NCBI GenBank assembly: GCA_045106735.1
Contig: JBGCEZ010000040.1
Coordinates: 55,172 to 119,171 of the forward strand
DNA from: JBGCEZ01 sp045106735
Lineage (GTDB): Bacteria > Planctomycetota > Phycisphaerae > Phycisphaerales > SM1A02
Direction of reading: 5' to 3'
Length of the DNA stretch: 64,000 nt
Shown here: in pieces, positions 1 to 9,959 of the stretch
How positions within the stretch are numbered: the stretch's first letter is position 1
How the letters are laid out: each line of letters starts with the position of its first letter
Program-made: the position numbers and the translations under genes
The notes under the pieces: generated by a model
What the model was told of the DNA's origin: nothing
Database searches by the model: none
Seen by the model: the letters and a program-made list of their open reading frames with translations, nothing else

Positions 1-966
1 GGTGCCGTCGGTCAGGTACGTGGTCACATGGACGTCGACGATCACGTCGAGCGATTCCGGCTTTCGATCATCGCTTGCCGCCAGCACCCACCACTGCAGT
101 TCTCCGGCCTCGCCCTGCGGTTCGCCCTCCACGGCGATGCCCGGCAATTGCTCGGGCACGGTGCGGTAGTCGACGATGCGCAGCAACTCCACGTCGACCA
201 CGAGGGCGGCATTCGGCGGAATGGACGGCGGGCTGCCAAAGCTCCCGAGCGCTTGTTCCGGCGGAATCACCAGCTTGCGAATCGCTCCGGGCTTCATGTC
301 GGCCATGCCCGCCTTCCAACCCGGAAGGAGGCTGCCAAGCGGATGCGTCAGCGGCCGGCCGAAGTCATCGGTGGACTCCCAGATCGATCCATCGAGCAGG
401 TAGCCGGTGTACTGCATGCGCACATTGGACTGTTCGTTCGGCGCCGGGTCGCCTTCGCCGGCCACGAGTTCCCAGTACTGCGTGCCGCCGGCCAAGACCG
501 TCGGCTCCCCCTGGACGGGTCGCCCGGGCAGTCGCGGCGTGTCAAGCTGGCTGATCACGGCACCCGTATCCGCATCCAGAATCACGCGCGTGGCGGAATC
601 GCCGTGGTAGACCAGCACCATGATGGCGTCGAGCGGATCGGTGCGACGGATGAAGCGGGCATCACTGGCCACCGCGGTCTCGCCATCGCCTTGCACCGCC
701 GCGATGGCCAGGCCAATCGCCTCGGCCAGTCCCACGCCGCGGACATTCAGATTGTTGACCGTCTGCTCGTGCGGCGGCGGGACCGTGCTGTAGTCGAAGC
801 CCGGGCCGCCCAAGTAGGTTGGCGGAGCCTCGGCGGCGGGCGCGGCCTGGTATCCCGAGACGTGGGAACCGGCGGCGGCCAGGAGGCCAAGCCCGGTGAT
901 GGCCGCGGCGGTGGTGACGAGCGGTGAACGCCGAACACGGCGATGCTGACGGGACGCAAGCGACAT
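1..966 (-). CDS. Secreted FKBP-type peptidyl-prolyl isomerase (partial)
   Basis: The frame is open from an ATG at 966 to the window edge with no stop, so the C-terminus lies outside. A basic start followed by a hydrophobic stretch (residues 15-33) looks like a signal peptide or anchor. Residues about 75-145 resemble a PepSY-like fold (weak). Residues 165-265 are an FKBP domain: MQYTGYLLDG, LPGWKAGMADMKPGAIRK and IPPNAALVVDVELL match the family core. The role would be proline isomerisation or chaperoning of exported proteins. A GGAG ribosome site lies about 10 bases before the start. The isomerase family is clear; substrate and C-terminal part are unknown. Codon use matches the neighbours. Confidence 0.85.
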   Translation of the reverse strand, partial: MSLASRQHRRVRRSPLVTTAAAITGLGLLAAAGSHVSGYQAAPAAEAPPTYLGGPGFDYSTVPPPHEQTVNNLNVRGVGLAEAIGLAIAAVQGDGETAVASDARFIRRTDPLDAIMVLVYHGDSATRVILDADTGAVISQLDTPRLPGRPVQGEPTVLAGGTQYWELVAGEGDPAPNEQSNVRMQYTGYLLDGSIWESTDDFGRPLTHPLGSLLPGWKAGMADMKPGAIRKLVIPPEQALGSFGSPPSIPPNAALVVDVELLRIVDYRTVPEQLPGIAVEGEPQGEAGELQWWVLAASDDRKPESLDVIVDVHVTTYLTDGT

Positions 967-1095
967 CGGGAGCTTCTCCGGGGACGCCGTGGGCGACGGC
1001 GAGACGTCGCCACGGACGGGCGACCCCCTGAGCGTACCATCGCCACGGCCCCGATCGAAGGCGAAGTCGTGCCTGGACGCCGCCCGCCGGACGGT

Positions 1096-1566
1096 TTACC
1101 CGTCGACCCGCTCGCCGATCGACTCGCCGACCCGCACGGTGCCGCCCGACACAACTTCGCAGCGCAGGCCGCCCCGGTGGATCAGCGATTTCACGATGCC
1201 CTTGATGCCGGTAGTCCGCTCCAGGTACGCACACGGCTCGCACAGTTCTTTGCCGCGAACGACCGCCCCGCCAACCCGGAAGGTCTGGCCGACGAGGTGA
1301 TTCAGGGCCACGCCTCGGACCATGATGTTGCGCCGGTCAGCGCCCAGCGGGATCGACAGGTCGTGATCGCGAGCCGCCGCCTCGATCGCCTCGGCCTCGA
1401 TCAACGTGAGCTGCTTGTGGGCCGGGACCGTTCCACCGTCACCGGCGGCGTTGACCAGGCGATCACCGGCCAGCCCCAGTCCCGCGAGGGCCTCGGCCTC
1501 CTGGACGGGCCGGGGCGTACCGCCTTCGGCGTCCGCGACATGAATATGTTCAATTGTTCCAACCAT
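1096..1566 (-). CDS. MOSC domain protein
   Basis: A 156-residue single-domain MOSC protein, the domain that carries sulfur to molybdenum cofactor in MoCo sulfurases and YiiM-type reductases. Typical motifs are KQLTLIEAEAI, RRNIMVRG and GKELCEPCAYLE, where the conserved cysteine is the likely persulfide carrier. The frame extends eight codons further upstream, but ATG 1566 is chosen because GGAG lies six bases before it. It stands alone between unrelated genes, so the physiological acceptor is not shown. Stand-alone MOSC proteins of this size are widespread and mostly uncharacterised. Confidence 0.85.
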   Translation of the reverse strand: MVGTIEHIHVADAEGGTPRPVQEAEALAGLGLAGDRLVNAAGDGGTVPAHKQLTLIEAEAIEAAARDHDLSIPLGADRRNIMVRGVALNHLVGQTFRVGGAVVRGKELCEPCAYLERTTGIKGIVKSLIHRGGLRCEVVSGGTVRVGESIGERVDG

Positions 1567-1637
1567 GGCGATCTCCGTGGTCACCAACATAGCGAACGAC
1601 GCGTGGGCGGCTCATGAGCGCATACCATCCAGCGCGC

Positions 1638-1666
1638 CCGACCGCCCGACCGACCGACCGACCGAC
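1638..1666. repeat. 4-bp tandem array (CCGA)n
   Basis: About seven units of CCGA with one CCGC variant, in the gap between the 1762-2503 gene and the MOSC gene (both minus strand). It is one of several intergenic arrays in this window, each with its own unit length. Confidence 0.8.
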
Positions 1667-1761
1667 TGCGTGCGGGCGATCGATTCACTGAATGCGCAAC
1701 GCACGAGCGTTCCGGCTCTCCCGCAACGGACTGCCGCGTGACCGATCCAGGCACCGCCGGC

Positions 1762-2503
1762 CTACGGAATACGCCGGCGCGAAAGCGGAAATCGACCCGT
1801 CGGCGGACGGACGCCGAGTACGTGGCCCGAACGATGCCGCCGATCCCGCACCGGAATCGGATGCCCGAGGAATGCCTCGAGCTCCTCGTGTCCCAGTGAA
1901 GCAGGCAGCCAGCACCGTACGTTGACCACATTGGGGCGCAGGCTCTGCTTGTTCACCCACGGATGCCCGGCCGGGAGCAGGATTCGGAAATGCAAACGTC
2001 GCCATCCTTCTGGATGAAGCACGACGCGGACGAACGCTCGCTCGAACTTCGGCGCCGGGCCGGTCTCGGTCAGATGACGGCACCGAGGGATCGCGGAGCT
2101 TGTCCCAACCTGGAGTGCGGCGGCACCGCACCAGATCACAATCATTCCGACGACGAACAAGCTTGCAAGCGACTCGTAGCCCGAGGGCGGCACGAACAGC
2201 GGCTCGAGCCAGCAGGCCCAGCGGAGCAGCAGCCATGAGGTGCATTCGGCCAACGCCACCCACAGCAAGGCCCGTCGCCAGCAGATACGGAGGCATCGAC
2301 GCACCGGGTTGGCCTCGCGGCGGCAAGACCGAAGAACCGGGGATCGCCACGAGAGCGTGGCATCGCGCCGCGGCCAGCGCGAACGCCGCGGCACGTGCCG
2401 GTACCCCGATCGATCCGCCCACCAGTCCGCGGCCGCGGTCGCGGCCCGGCGCAGATCACGACGCGCCCAACGAATTCTGCCCATCAGCTTCGTGTTCACC
2501 ATG
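1762..2503 (-). CDS. Hypothetical membrane-associated protein
   Basis: A 246-residue protein of no family I recognise. The N-terminal third is rich in Arg and Trp; two hydrophobic stretches around residues 80-125 (with WLLLRWACWLEPLF and LASLFVVGMIVIWCG) look like membrane helices; the soluble C-terminal half has no recognisable catalytic motif. Codons are GC-ending, as expected for a real gene here. Its ATG overlaps the stop of the upstream gene by eight bases, so the two are probably translationally coupled and work together. Function unknown. Confidence 0.6.
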
Positions 2504-2957
2504 ACCGCACCACCCCCCAGAGTTCGGCGGCGGCAAACCCGCGCATCGCGAGCCCGAGTGCGTACGTCGAGCCCGTGACCACGCGGAACGCCACCGGCCG
2601 CTCCGAGCGCCGGATCACGATCGAGGAAGTTCCCGCCGACCCCAGCCCCCCACCGCGGCCCGGCCCGCCACCGATCCGCACGCTGCCGTTGAATCGAGCC
2701 CGGTCGACGACGGTGACCACGAGGGCCCCGGTCGTCGCACCGAGGGCGGCTTTGCACGCCCCGCCGGTCCACTTGGGAAGCGACACGCCGCAGGCCGTCA
2801 CCCCGATGACGAGCATCGACAGACTGACGACGAGGCCGGCGAGGAGGGTTCGCACCAGGGACAGGCGACGCAATCTTCGGCGTCGCACCGATCTCCGGTG
2901 CCGGTTGACCCGGTGAATGTGCAAGAAGCGAGGCTGAACGGACGTGATCGACGACAT
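2496..2957 (-). CDS. Hypothetical small membrane protein
   Basis: A 153-residue protein with a basic N-terminus, a clear membrane segment at about residues 35-55 and a second weaker hydrophobic stretch. The middle is Gly/Ser rich. It resembles the small membrane proteins common in planctomycete genomes that sit in tandem pairs, but lacks the C-terminal zinc ribbon often seen in them. It overlaps the start of the next gene. Third-position GC supports it as coding. Function unknown. Confidence 0.6.
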   Translation of the reverse strand: MSSITSVQPRFLHIHRVNRHRRSVRRRRLRRLSLVRTLLAGLVVSLSMLVIGVTACGVSLPKWTGGACKAALGATTGALVVTVVDRARFNGSVRIGGGPGRGGGLGSAGTSSIVIRRSERPVAFRVVTGSTYALGLAMRGFAAAELWGVVRSW

Positions 2958-3154
2958 GGCGCACCTGCCGGTCGTACTCGACGCCGGCGGCCGCGATCAG
3001 GCCGCCACGTCGCCTCGGCGCGAGGGCTCCATGGGTCAGCCCCGTGCATCGGGGCAGCGCCGGACGGGAGGCGGCGCCCGCGGACGTCGCGGAGTCGAAG
3101 GCCACCTCGTTGATCAAACGGTACGGGCGGCGGTTTCGGGGCACACGTCCAATG

Positions 3155-3190
3155 AACAGCCCCCGCCGGACACGTCCGACGGGGGCTGCA
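3155..3190 (-). terminator. Terminator of atpD
   Basis: A 13-bp stem with one imperfect pair (3158-3170 with 3175-3187) and a 4-base loop lies about 55 bases past the atpD stop. Read on the minus strand it is followed by GTTCATT, a modest T-rich tail. Confidence 0.65.
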
Positions 3191-3195
3191 TCAAT

Positions 3196-3219
3196 CAGTC
3201 ATGCAGTCATGCAGTCATG
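3196..3219. repeat. Perfect 8-bp repeat, CAGTCATG x3
   Basis: Three identical copies of CAGTCATG in direct tandem lie between the atpD stop and its terminator hairpin, inside the predicted 3' untranslated region. Confidence 0.9.
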
Positions 3220-3242
3220 TTCGCCGCGAAGCTCGCCGCGAT

Positions 3243-4691
<1,449 letters not shown>

Positions 4692-4868
4692 GGTCGTGTC
4701 GTTCCTTATGAACAGAGGGCGGTGGACGGGCCGGAGCCCATTCCGAGGGCCGGAATGGGGCGGAATTGACCGGAAATCGGGGCTTCGCCGGCTGGCGACC
4801 GACCCGGTCCGAGGGGCGAGCAGGATAGTCGCGCGGGGCATCCGATGCCAGCCGCCCAAAGGACCATC

Positions 4869-4934
4869 CGCCAGTCGCCCGCTCGTCGACCGCCGGTCGC
4901 CCGCCAGTCGCCCGCCAGTCCCCCGCCGGTCCCC
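4869..4934. repeat. 11-bp tandem array
   Basis: Six in-phase units of consensus CGCCRGTCGCC fill the divergent gap between atpD and the hotdog gene at 4966. The gap should also contain promoters for both genes, so the array lies in a regulatory stretch. Confidence 0.8.
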
Positions 4935-4965
4935 CGCCCCGGCCGGTCCCTGCTACCTTCCGGCC

Positions 4966-5433
4966 ATGCACTTCAGCCTCGTCGACCGCGTGCTGGAAAC
5001 TGGCCCCGACCGCATTGTGACCCTCAAGCAGGTCACCGCGGCCGAGGAATACCTCCAGGATCATTTCCCGGGCTACCCGATTCTTCCCGGGGTCTTCATG
5101 CTCGAATCCATGGTCCAGGCGGCCCGAACGCTGCTGGACCGCCCTGGCGGCCCCCGGCTGGTGCTGGGGCGGGTCCGGAACGTCAAATACGGGGCGATGG
5201 TCCGGCCCGGGGATGCCCTCGTCGTCGAAATCACCGTCCGCAAGCGCGGGGATGACGGGGCTGTCGAGTGCAATGGGACCTGCCGGCTCCGCCCGGCCGC
5301 CGTCGGGACCGGCACCAGCCCAGCCGAGCCCGCCGACGGGGGAAGCGCCCCCGATCCCGCAACCGCTTCGGCCAGCGGCGAGACAGCAGCCTCGGGCCGG
5401 TTTACCATGCGACCGGTCACGGCCAGCCGATAA
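4966..5433 (+). CDS. FabZ-like hotdog dehydratase
   Basis: A 155-residue single hotdog-fold protein of the 3-hydroxyacyl-ACP dehydratase type. The catalytic pair is intact: His33 in DHFPGYPILPG and Glu47 in FMLESMVQAA, the FabZ signature. The C-terminal 45 residues are Pro/Ala/Gly rich and probably disordered. It opens a plus-strand cluster with an acyl carrier protein and a second hotdog gene, which suggests dehydration of acyl chains on that dedicated carrier rather than, or besides, housekeeping fatty acid synthesis. The substrate is not readable from sequence. Confidence 0.85.
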   Translation: MHFSLVDRVLETGPDRIVTLKQVTAAEEYLQDHFPGYPILPGVFMLESMVQAARTLLDRPGGPRLVLGRVRNVKYGAMVRPGDALVVEITVRKRGDDGAVECNGTCRLRPAAVGTGTSPAEPADGGSAPDPATASASGETAASGRFTMRPVTASR

Positions 5434-5637
5434 CGCTGCCCGCGATTCAACACCCGCCATGCCCCACCCCCCTCGCCGGACGGATCCGGCGCCGGGAGTC
5501 CACGGGCTCCGGTCCGCCCCGGTTGAACGCCTTGCCGTTCGCCCGTCGCCGGACGTGGAGGGTCGATCCGAGTGTTTCTGTCCCGTTTCGATCCGGCCAC
5601 GTCGGCCGCCGGAGGGGATCAGCTAGGAGTGGTGCCC

Positions 5638-6057
5638 ATGGCGATGAGCCGGGACGAGATCTTCGAACGCATCCGCGACGACGTGTTGATGGAAGCCCTC
5701 GGAGTAGACGACGACGAGGTGACCATTGAGGCCAGCCTCACCCGCGACCTCGAGGCCGAGTCCATCGACTTCCTCGACATCCAGTTCAAGCTGGAGCGGA
5801 CCTTCAGCACGGATGACCGCCCGTTCAAGATTGAACAGGGCGAGCTCTTCCCCGAAAACCTGCTCGAGAATCCCGCGTGGATCGCCGGTGGCAAGTTCAC
5901 CGACGAGGGCATGGACATGCTCCGCGAGCGCATGCCGCACGTTGACTTCTCCGCGTTCGAGAGCGACCGCGACATCAACAACGTGGCCGCGCTGATCACC
6001 GTCGGCTCGATCGTCGAATTCGTCGATCGAAAGCTCGGGGCGATGGCCAAGGCCTGA
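5638..6057 (+). CDS. Long acyl carrier protein
   Basis: A 139-residue carrier protein, longer than the usual 75-85. The phosphopantetheine attachment site is Ser42 in DLEAESIDFLDIQF, the standard D-x-x-x-x-S-hydrophobic-D pattern. About 50 extra residues (roughly 60-115, with the segment ENLLENPAWIAGGKF) lie between the helix after Ser42 and the final VGSIVEFVDRKL helix. ATG 5638 is preceded by TAGGAG at good spacing. It sits between two hotdog genes and is distinct from the standard ACP at 50.3 kb, so it likely serves a separate acyl pathway. Confidence 0.85.
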   Translation: MAMSRDEIFERIRDDVLMEALGVDDDEVTIEASLTRDLEAESIDFLDIQFKLERTFSTDDRPFKIEQGELFPENLLENPAWIAGGKFTDEGMDMLRERMPHVDFSAFESDRDINNVAALITVGSIVEFVDRKLGAMAKA

Positions 6058-6121
6058 GTCCGCAGGCCCGCCGCCGCGCCGCCCCGCTTGGGCGGCGTGA
6101 CTGACCCGGAGTTGTGCGCCC

Positions 6122-6652
6122 ATGCGCTGGATGTGGATTGACCGGATCACCGAGTTCGTCGACGGCCAGCGCATGGTCGCCATCAAGAACGTCTCGCTGG
6201 CCGAAGAGCATCTCCACGATCACTTTGCCGCCGACGGCGAGGGCGAAACCGCCCGCGCGGCCGAGCCGGTGATGCCGGCGTCCCTCATCATCGAGGGGAT
6301 GGCGCAAACCGCGGGCATTTTGGTCGGGGCGGCGAGCCGATTCCGCGAGAAGGTCATTCTGGCCAAGATCGCGTCGGCCGAGCTCGACCACGAAGCGCGG
6401 CCTGGCGATCAACTCCAGTACGCGGCCGACGTCGAACGCATGGACGAACAGGGCGCGAGCTGCCGCGGCACGGTGACCTGTCGCCGGGCGGGCAGCGATA
6501 CGTTCGAGCCCATCGGCACGATCAATCTGCTCTTCAGCCATGTGGATCAGAACCGAGCCGGCGCGATTTTTCCCGACGAGAACTTCGTGTTCTCCGACAA
6601 CTTCCGCGGGATCCTGCGGGCCGCCGGCCTCGATCATCTGGCCGACGCCTGA
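6122..6652 (+). CDS. FabA/FabZ-like hotdog protein
   Basis: A 176-residue hotdog protein, second of its cluster. His34 (DHF) and Glu58 (LIIEGMAQTAG) keep the dehydratase active site, but about ten extra residues separate the His strand from the PASLIIEGMAQ helix. The C-terminal tail carries FVFSDNFRGILRAAG. It is 64 bases behind the carrier protein gene with CGGAG before the ATG. Likely role: dehydratase or isomerase acting on the same carrier-bound chains as the upstream hotdog. No ketosynthase is adjacent, so partners must come from elsewhere, possibly the fab genes at 49-55 kb. Confidence 0.82.
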   Translation: MRWMWIDRITEFVDGQRMVAIKNVSLAEEHLHDHFAADGEGETARAAEPVMPASLIIEGMAQTAGILVGAASRFREKVILAKIASAELDHEARPGDQLQYAADVERMDEQGASCRGTVTCRRAGSDTFEPIGTINLLFSHVDQNRAGAIFPDENFVFSDNFRGILRAAGLDHLADA

Positions 6653-6712
6653 GCCCACCGAGCCCGCGCCGTTCCGCGTTCGTGTTCCCGACTCGATCCT
6701 GAGGTTCCTTCG

Positions 6713-7243
6713 ATGCCCCGAATGTCTGCCGTCGATCCCGCGTCCGATTCCGGCCCGGGCGCCGATCTGCTCAATGGTCCGCTCAAGGACAAGCAGATCA
6801 ACATCTTCAAGCACCTGGCCGCGCACCCGTCCGTGCTCAAAGCCTTCCTTGGATTCGTCGGTGGCACGATGGCCGGCGCGCTGACCGAGAAGGAACACGA
6901 GATCGTCGCGCTCACGATTGCCCAGCACGCCGAATGCGACTATTGCCTGGCCGCCCACTCGGTCATGGCCGCGGGCGCCGGCTTCAACGATGAGCAAGTG
7001 CTTTCGATTCGCCGCGGCAACCCGTCCGACGATCGACACGCCGCGCTCTCGGCGTTCACGCGGGCCATCTTGTCGACCAATGGCAACGTGTCCGACGACG
7101 ACCTCGCTGCATTCCGCGGCGCGGGCTACGACGATGCCGCGGTGATCGAGGTGATCGGCCAGATCGCCGCCGGTACGTTCACGTCGCTGTTCAACCACGT
7201 GAACCGCACCGAGGTGGACTTCCCGGCCGCCGCGGCGCTCTGA
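6713..7243 (+). CDS. AhpD/carboxymuconolactone decarboxylase family protein
   Basis: A 176-residue all-helical protein of the AhpD-like fold. The redox motif is complete: Cys75-x-x-Cys78 with His82 in AECDYCLAAHSV, as in peroxidatic AhpD proteins. GAGG stands eight bases before the ATG. It is the last gene of the hotdog/carrier cluster and is followed by a hairpin, so it may be co-transcribed with it. Family members reduce alkyl hydroperoxides or recycle peroxiredoxins; a link to protecting acyl chains is possible but is inference. Confidence 0.85.
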   Translation: MPRMSAVDPASDSGPGADLLNGPLKDKQINIFKHLAAHPSVLKAFLGFVGGTMAGALTEKEHEIVALTIAQHAECDYCLAAHSVMAAGAGFNDEQVLSIRRGNPSDDRHAALSAFTRAILSTNGNVSDDDLAAFRGAGYDDAAVIEVIGQIAAGTFTSLFNHVNRTEVDFPAAAAL

Positions 7244-7288
7244 GCCAGCGCCGTACCGCTTCAACGTTGACGCGCCTCCAAATGACGA

Positions 7289-7322
7289 ACGCGGGCCCGC
7301 ACATCCGTATGCGGGCCCGCGT
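7289..7322 (+). terminator. Hairpin after the acyl cluster
   Basis: A 13-bp perfect stem (7289-7301 with 7310-7322) and an 8-base loop stand 46 bases after the AhpD-like stop. No T-run follows, so termination is likely but not certain. The rest of the gap to coaD (7323-7603) shows no gene or clear motif. Confidence 0.6.
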
Positions 7323-7603
7323 CCTATCGTCGTGGTTCCGGTCGGGGAGGCATACCGACTCGAAACCGATCCAGGGGGTTCGTCCACCCGAACACCCAGA
7401 CTGTCCGATTCAGATGCCCCTCCGTCGACTCCATGCTCCGCGGGGCCGGGCGCCCGCGTCCGCCTGCGCGGGCTGGGCAATCGACCCATCGCCGGGGGGC
7501 CGGTGACCGCAAGATTCCCGGACCGCGGCCGGCGGGGTACCCTCGTCTGGCGGCCGCACCCCGCGGCCCCGTTCTTTCAATCGTTCCCGATGGCGTTCAC
7601 CGC

Positions 7604-8158
7604 ATGCACCACTTGGCGATCTACCCGGGCTCCTTCGACCCGATGACCCTCGGGCACCTCGACGTGATCGCCCGAGCCCGCCGGCTGTTCGACGAGATCG
7701 TCGTCGGCATCGGGATCAACCCGGAAAAGCAAGCGCTCTTCAGCCCTGAGGAACGCCTCGACATGGCCAATACGCTGCTGACCGGAATGATGGAGGAGAC
7801 GCCGAACGGCGCCCCGGTCCGCGCCGAACGCTACGAAAGACTGACCGTCGACTTCGCGAGCTCCGTCGGTGCCGCGGCCATTCTGCGCGGGATCCGGAAC
7901 GTCTCGGATCTGACGATTGAGAGCCAGTTGGCCATCACCAACCGGCAGGTCGCGGACATCGAGACGGCCTTCGTCCTGACCGGCGAGCGTTTCGCGTTCA
8001 CGAGTTCCAGCCTCATCCGGCAGGTTGCCGCCCTGGGGGCCGACCTCGACGGACTGGCCGCGTTTGTGCCGCCGCTCGTGTTGGAACGCCTGCGAGAGAA
8101 GGCCGCCGATCCCGACAACCCGGTTGGGCGCTACCGCCGCGACATGCTGATCGACTGA
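7604..8158 (+). CDS. coaD: Phosphopantetheine adenylyltransferase
   Basis: Fourth step of coenzyme A synthesis: transfers AMP from ATP to 4'-phosphopantetheine. The 184-residue protein begins with YPGSFDPMTLGH, containing the nucleotidyltransferase T-x-G-H motif (residues 15-18), and carries the C-terminal FTSSSLIRQVA signature (usually ISS-x-x-R). ATG 7604 is chosen because the family starts just before the GSFDP strand; the frame runs on upstream without homology. A little longer than usual (about 160) through a polar C-terminal tail. Fits nearby acyl-carrier genes, since CoA supplies their prosthetic group. Confidence 0.95.
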   Translation: MHHLAIYPGSFDPMTLGHLDVIARARRLFDEIVVGIGINPEKQALFSPEERLDMANTLLTGMMEETPNGAPVRAERYERLTVDFASSVGAAAILRGIRNVSDLTIESQLAITNRQVADIETAFVLTGERFAFTSSSLIRQVAALGADLDGLAAFVPPLVLERLREKAADPDNPVGRYRRDMLID

Positions 8159-8234
8159 CGTTCCGGCGGCCGGCCAACTGGCCGCGCGAGCCTTGCCCCT
8201 TTCGACCACGCCCCCTGCTTCACGAGTGAGATCC

Positions 8235-8924
8235 ATGGCTTCCCTTGACGCCCGCATCATTTCCATCGGCACCCTGAGCGCCCATCCGCTCTGGGAAGAG
8301 TCGACCCCCGTTCGCACGGGACACGCGACTTGCACGTTGGTGACCGCCGGCGACGTTCGGATGATCGTCAACCCTGGCCTGCCGTCGCAGGCGATGGCCG
8401 CGCGGCTCAGTGAACGCTCTCCGGTCAAGCACACCGACATCACGCACGTGTTCGTGACAACGTTCACCGCCGATCACTACCGCGGCATCCTCGCCTTTGA
8501 GCAGGCGACGTGGCTGGTGCACGAACCCGAGATGCAGTCCGCCGGCGAGGCGCTTCGCCATCAGTTCGAAGCGGCCCGCGACACCGGCGACCCGGAAACC
8601 GAGAAGCTCGCCCGCACCCACCTGGACGTGCTCGAGCGGTGCAAAGATGCGCCCGACAAGATCGCTCCGGGGATCGACCTCTTCCCCCTGCCCGGCGTCA
8701 GTCCCGGAACGTGCGGCATCCTGCTGCCCATGCCGGTGCAAACCGTCCTGCTGAGCGGCGACGCGGTGGCCACCTGCGAGCACGCCGAGCAGGGCAAGGT
8801 CTTGCCGGGCTGCGTGGACGTGGAGACGGCGATGGAGTCGTTCAAGGAAGCCGTCGAGATCGCCGACCTGATCGTGCCCGGGCGCGACAACCTCATGACG
8901 AACCCGGCCCGCCGCGGGTTCTGA
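8235..8924 (+). CDS. Metallo-beta-lactamase-fold protein with altered metal motif
   Basis: A 229-residue protein with the start, spacing and SGDAVATCEHAEQGK segment of metallo-beta-lactamase-fold hydrolases. The canonical H-x-H-x-D-H is present only as T76-F-T78-A-D80-H81: both leading histidines are threonine while Asp and the last His remain. This would remove most of metal site 1. It may use a single metal, have another activity, or be non-catalytic. Related short proteins such as MBLAC1 keep the full motif. The gene directly precedes a tRNA. Confidence 0.75.
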   Translation: MASLDARIISIGTLSAHPLWEESTPVRTGHATCTLVTAGDVRMIVNPGLPSQAMAARLSERSPVKHTDITHVFVTTFTADHYRGILAFEQATWLVHEPEMQSAGEALRHQFEAARDTGDPETEKLARTHLDVLERCKDAPDKIAPGIDLFPLPGVSPGTCGILLPMPVQTVLLSGDAVATCEHAEQGKVLPGCVDVETAMESFKEAVEIADLIVPGRDNLMTNPARRGF

Positions 8925-8954
8925 AGCCTCGGTACCATGCCCGGACTCCCAATC

Positions 8955-9027
8955 GGGCTGGTAGCTCAGCGGTCCAGAGCCGTCGACTCATAATCGATAC
9001 GACGTCGGTTCGAATCCGACCCAGCCC
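8955..9027 (+). tRNA. tRNA with CAT anticodon (Met or Ile2)
   Basis: A full cloverleaf of 73 bases: acceptor GGGCTGG/CCAGCCC, D-stem GCTC/GAGC, anticodon loop CTCATAA, T-arm GTCGG-TTCGAAT-CCGAC. The 3' CCA is not encoded. The three G:C pairs of an initiator tRNA are missing in the anticodon stem. It is therefore an elongator Met tRNA, or an Ile2 tRNA whose C34 is changed by TilS; the stem GTCGA/TCGAT and the C4-G69 pair lean slightly to Ile2. Confidence 0.95.
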
Positions 9028-9087
9028 ATGACTTTCCGCCAGCCGAATCGCGGCCGCGGACACCCCGTTCGTCAAAGGATGCTGCCG

Positions 9088-9780
9088 ATGGGCTCAGGCT
9101 GGTGGATGGCGGACCTTTTTCAGGGCGGCGAATACGTCCTGCTCTTTGGCTGGATCGTGTGGGTCATCTTCTCGATCTGCATGCACGAGCTCGCCCACGG
9201 CTGGGCTGCCCTGCGGCAAGGCGATGACACGCCGCACCGGCTCGGCCACATGACATGGAATCCGCTCGTCCACATGGGCCCGTTCTCCCTTCTGGTGTTC
9301 GCCATCGTCGGGATCGCGTGGGGCGCGATGCCGGTGCAGCCGATGAATTTCCGCGAGGGTCGAATCGGCGACGCCAAGGTCGCCGGCGCGGGACCAGCCA
9401 TGAACTTTGGCCTGGCCGGCATCGCGATCGTCGGCCTGATCGTCGTGCTCTCCATCCAAGGATTCAGGGGGACGTCGAATCAGGCGCTGGACAATCTGGA
9501 AATCTTCTTCCGAATTGGCGGAGTGCTGAACATCGTGCTCGGCCTGTTCAACCTGATTCCGGTCCCGCCCTTCGACGGCAGCGTGATCCTCGCCTCGTTC
9601 AGCCCCGGCTACGAACGCTTGCTCCAGCACCCCAACGCCCAGATGGCCGGCTTTGCCGTCCTGGCCGTCGCCTTCTTCACCGGGGCCTTCGGCTTCCTGT
9701 TCTCGATCGGGCGCTTTGTGACCGACGGACTCGCGAACATGGCTTCGGGACTGATCGCGCCCCCGCCGCTGCCGATCTGA
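9088..9780 (+). CDS. M50 site-2-type intramembrane metalloprotease
   Basis: A 230-residue zinc protease buried in the membrane. The metal motif HELAH is at residues 33-37 inside the first helix, and the second conserved motif NLIPVPPFDGS supplies the third ligand Asp; four or five hydrophobic segments cover the rest. No PDZ or CBS domain is present, so this is the small stand-alone form (Rip/SpoIVFB-like). Start 9088 is chosen over 9079 and 9028 because AAAGGA lies eight bases upstream; 9028 would begin right at the end of the tRNA. Substrate unknown. Confidence 0.9.
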   Translation: MGSGWWMADLFQGGEYVLLFGWIVWVIFSICMHELAHGWAALRQGDDTPHRLGHMTWNPLVHMGPFSLLVFAIVGIAWGAMPVQPMNFREGRIGDAKVAGAGPAMNFGLAGIAIVGLIVVLSIQGFRGTSNQALDNLEIFFRIGGVLNIVLGLFNLIPVPPFDGSVILASFSPGYERLLQHPNAQMAGFAVLAVAFFTGAFGFLFSIGRFVTDGLANMASGLIAPPPLPI

Positions 9781-9781
9781 G

Positions 9782-9841
9782 GGCCGGCCGAGGCCGCCCG
9801 AGGCCACCCCTGTGCCACCCCGGGCCACCCCGGGCCGCCCG
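9782..9841. repeat. 10-bp tandem array
   Basis: Six units of consensus GGCCACCCCG or GGCCGCCCGA in phase, starting two bases after the M50 protease stop codon. The 378-base gap up to rpsP holds this array and a candidate promoter, and nothing else I can name. Confidence 0.7.
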
Positions 9842-9959
9842 CCGCCGGCCGCCGGCCACCCGGGCGTCGTCAGAACGCCATCCGAAGACTCCCGAGGCCG
9901 GATCGTCGGCCCCGGACCAACGCTCTCCCAGGCCCGGCCACGGCTCCGACCCGCCCCGC

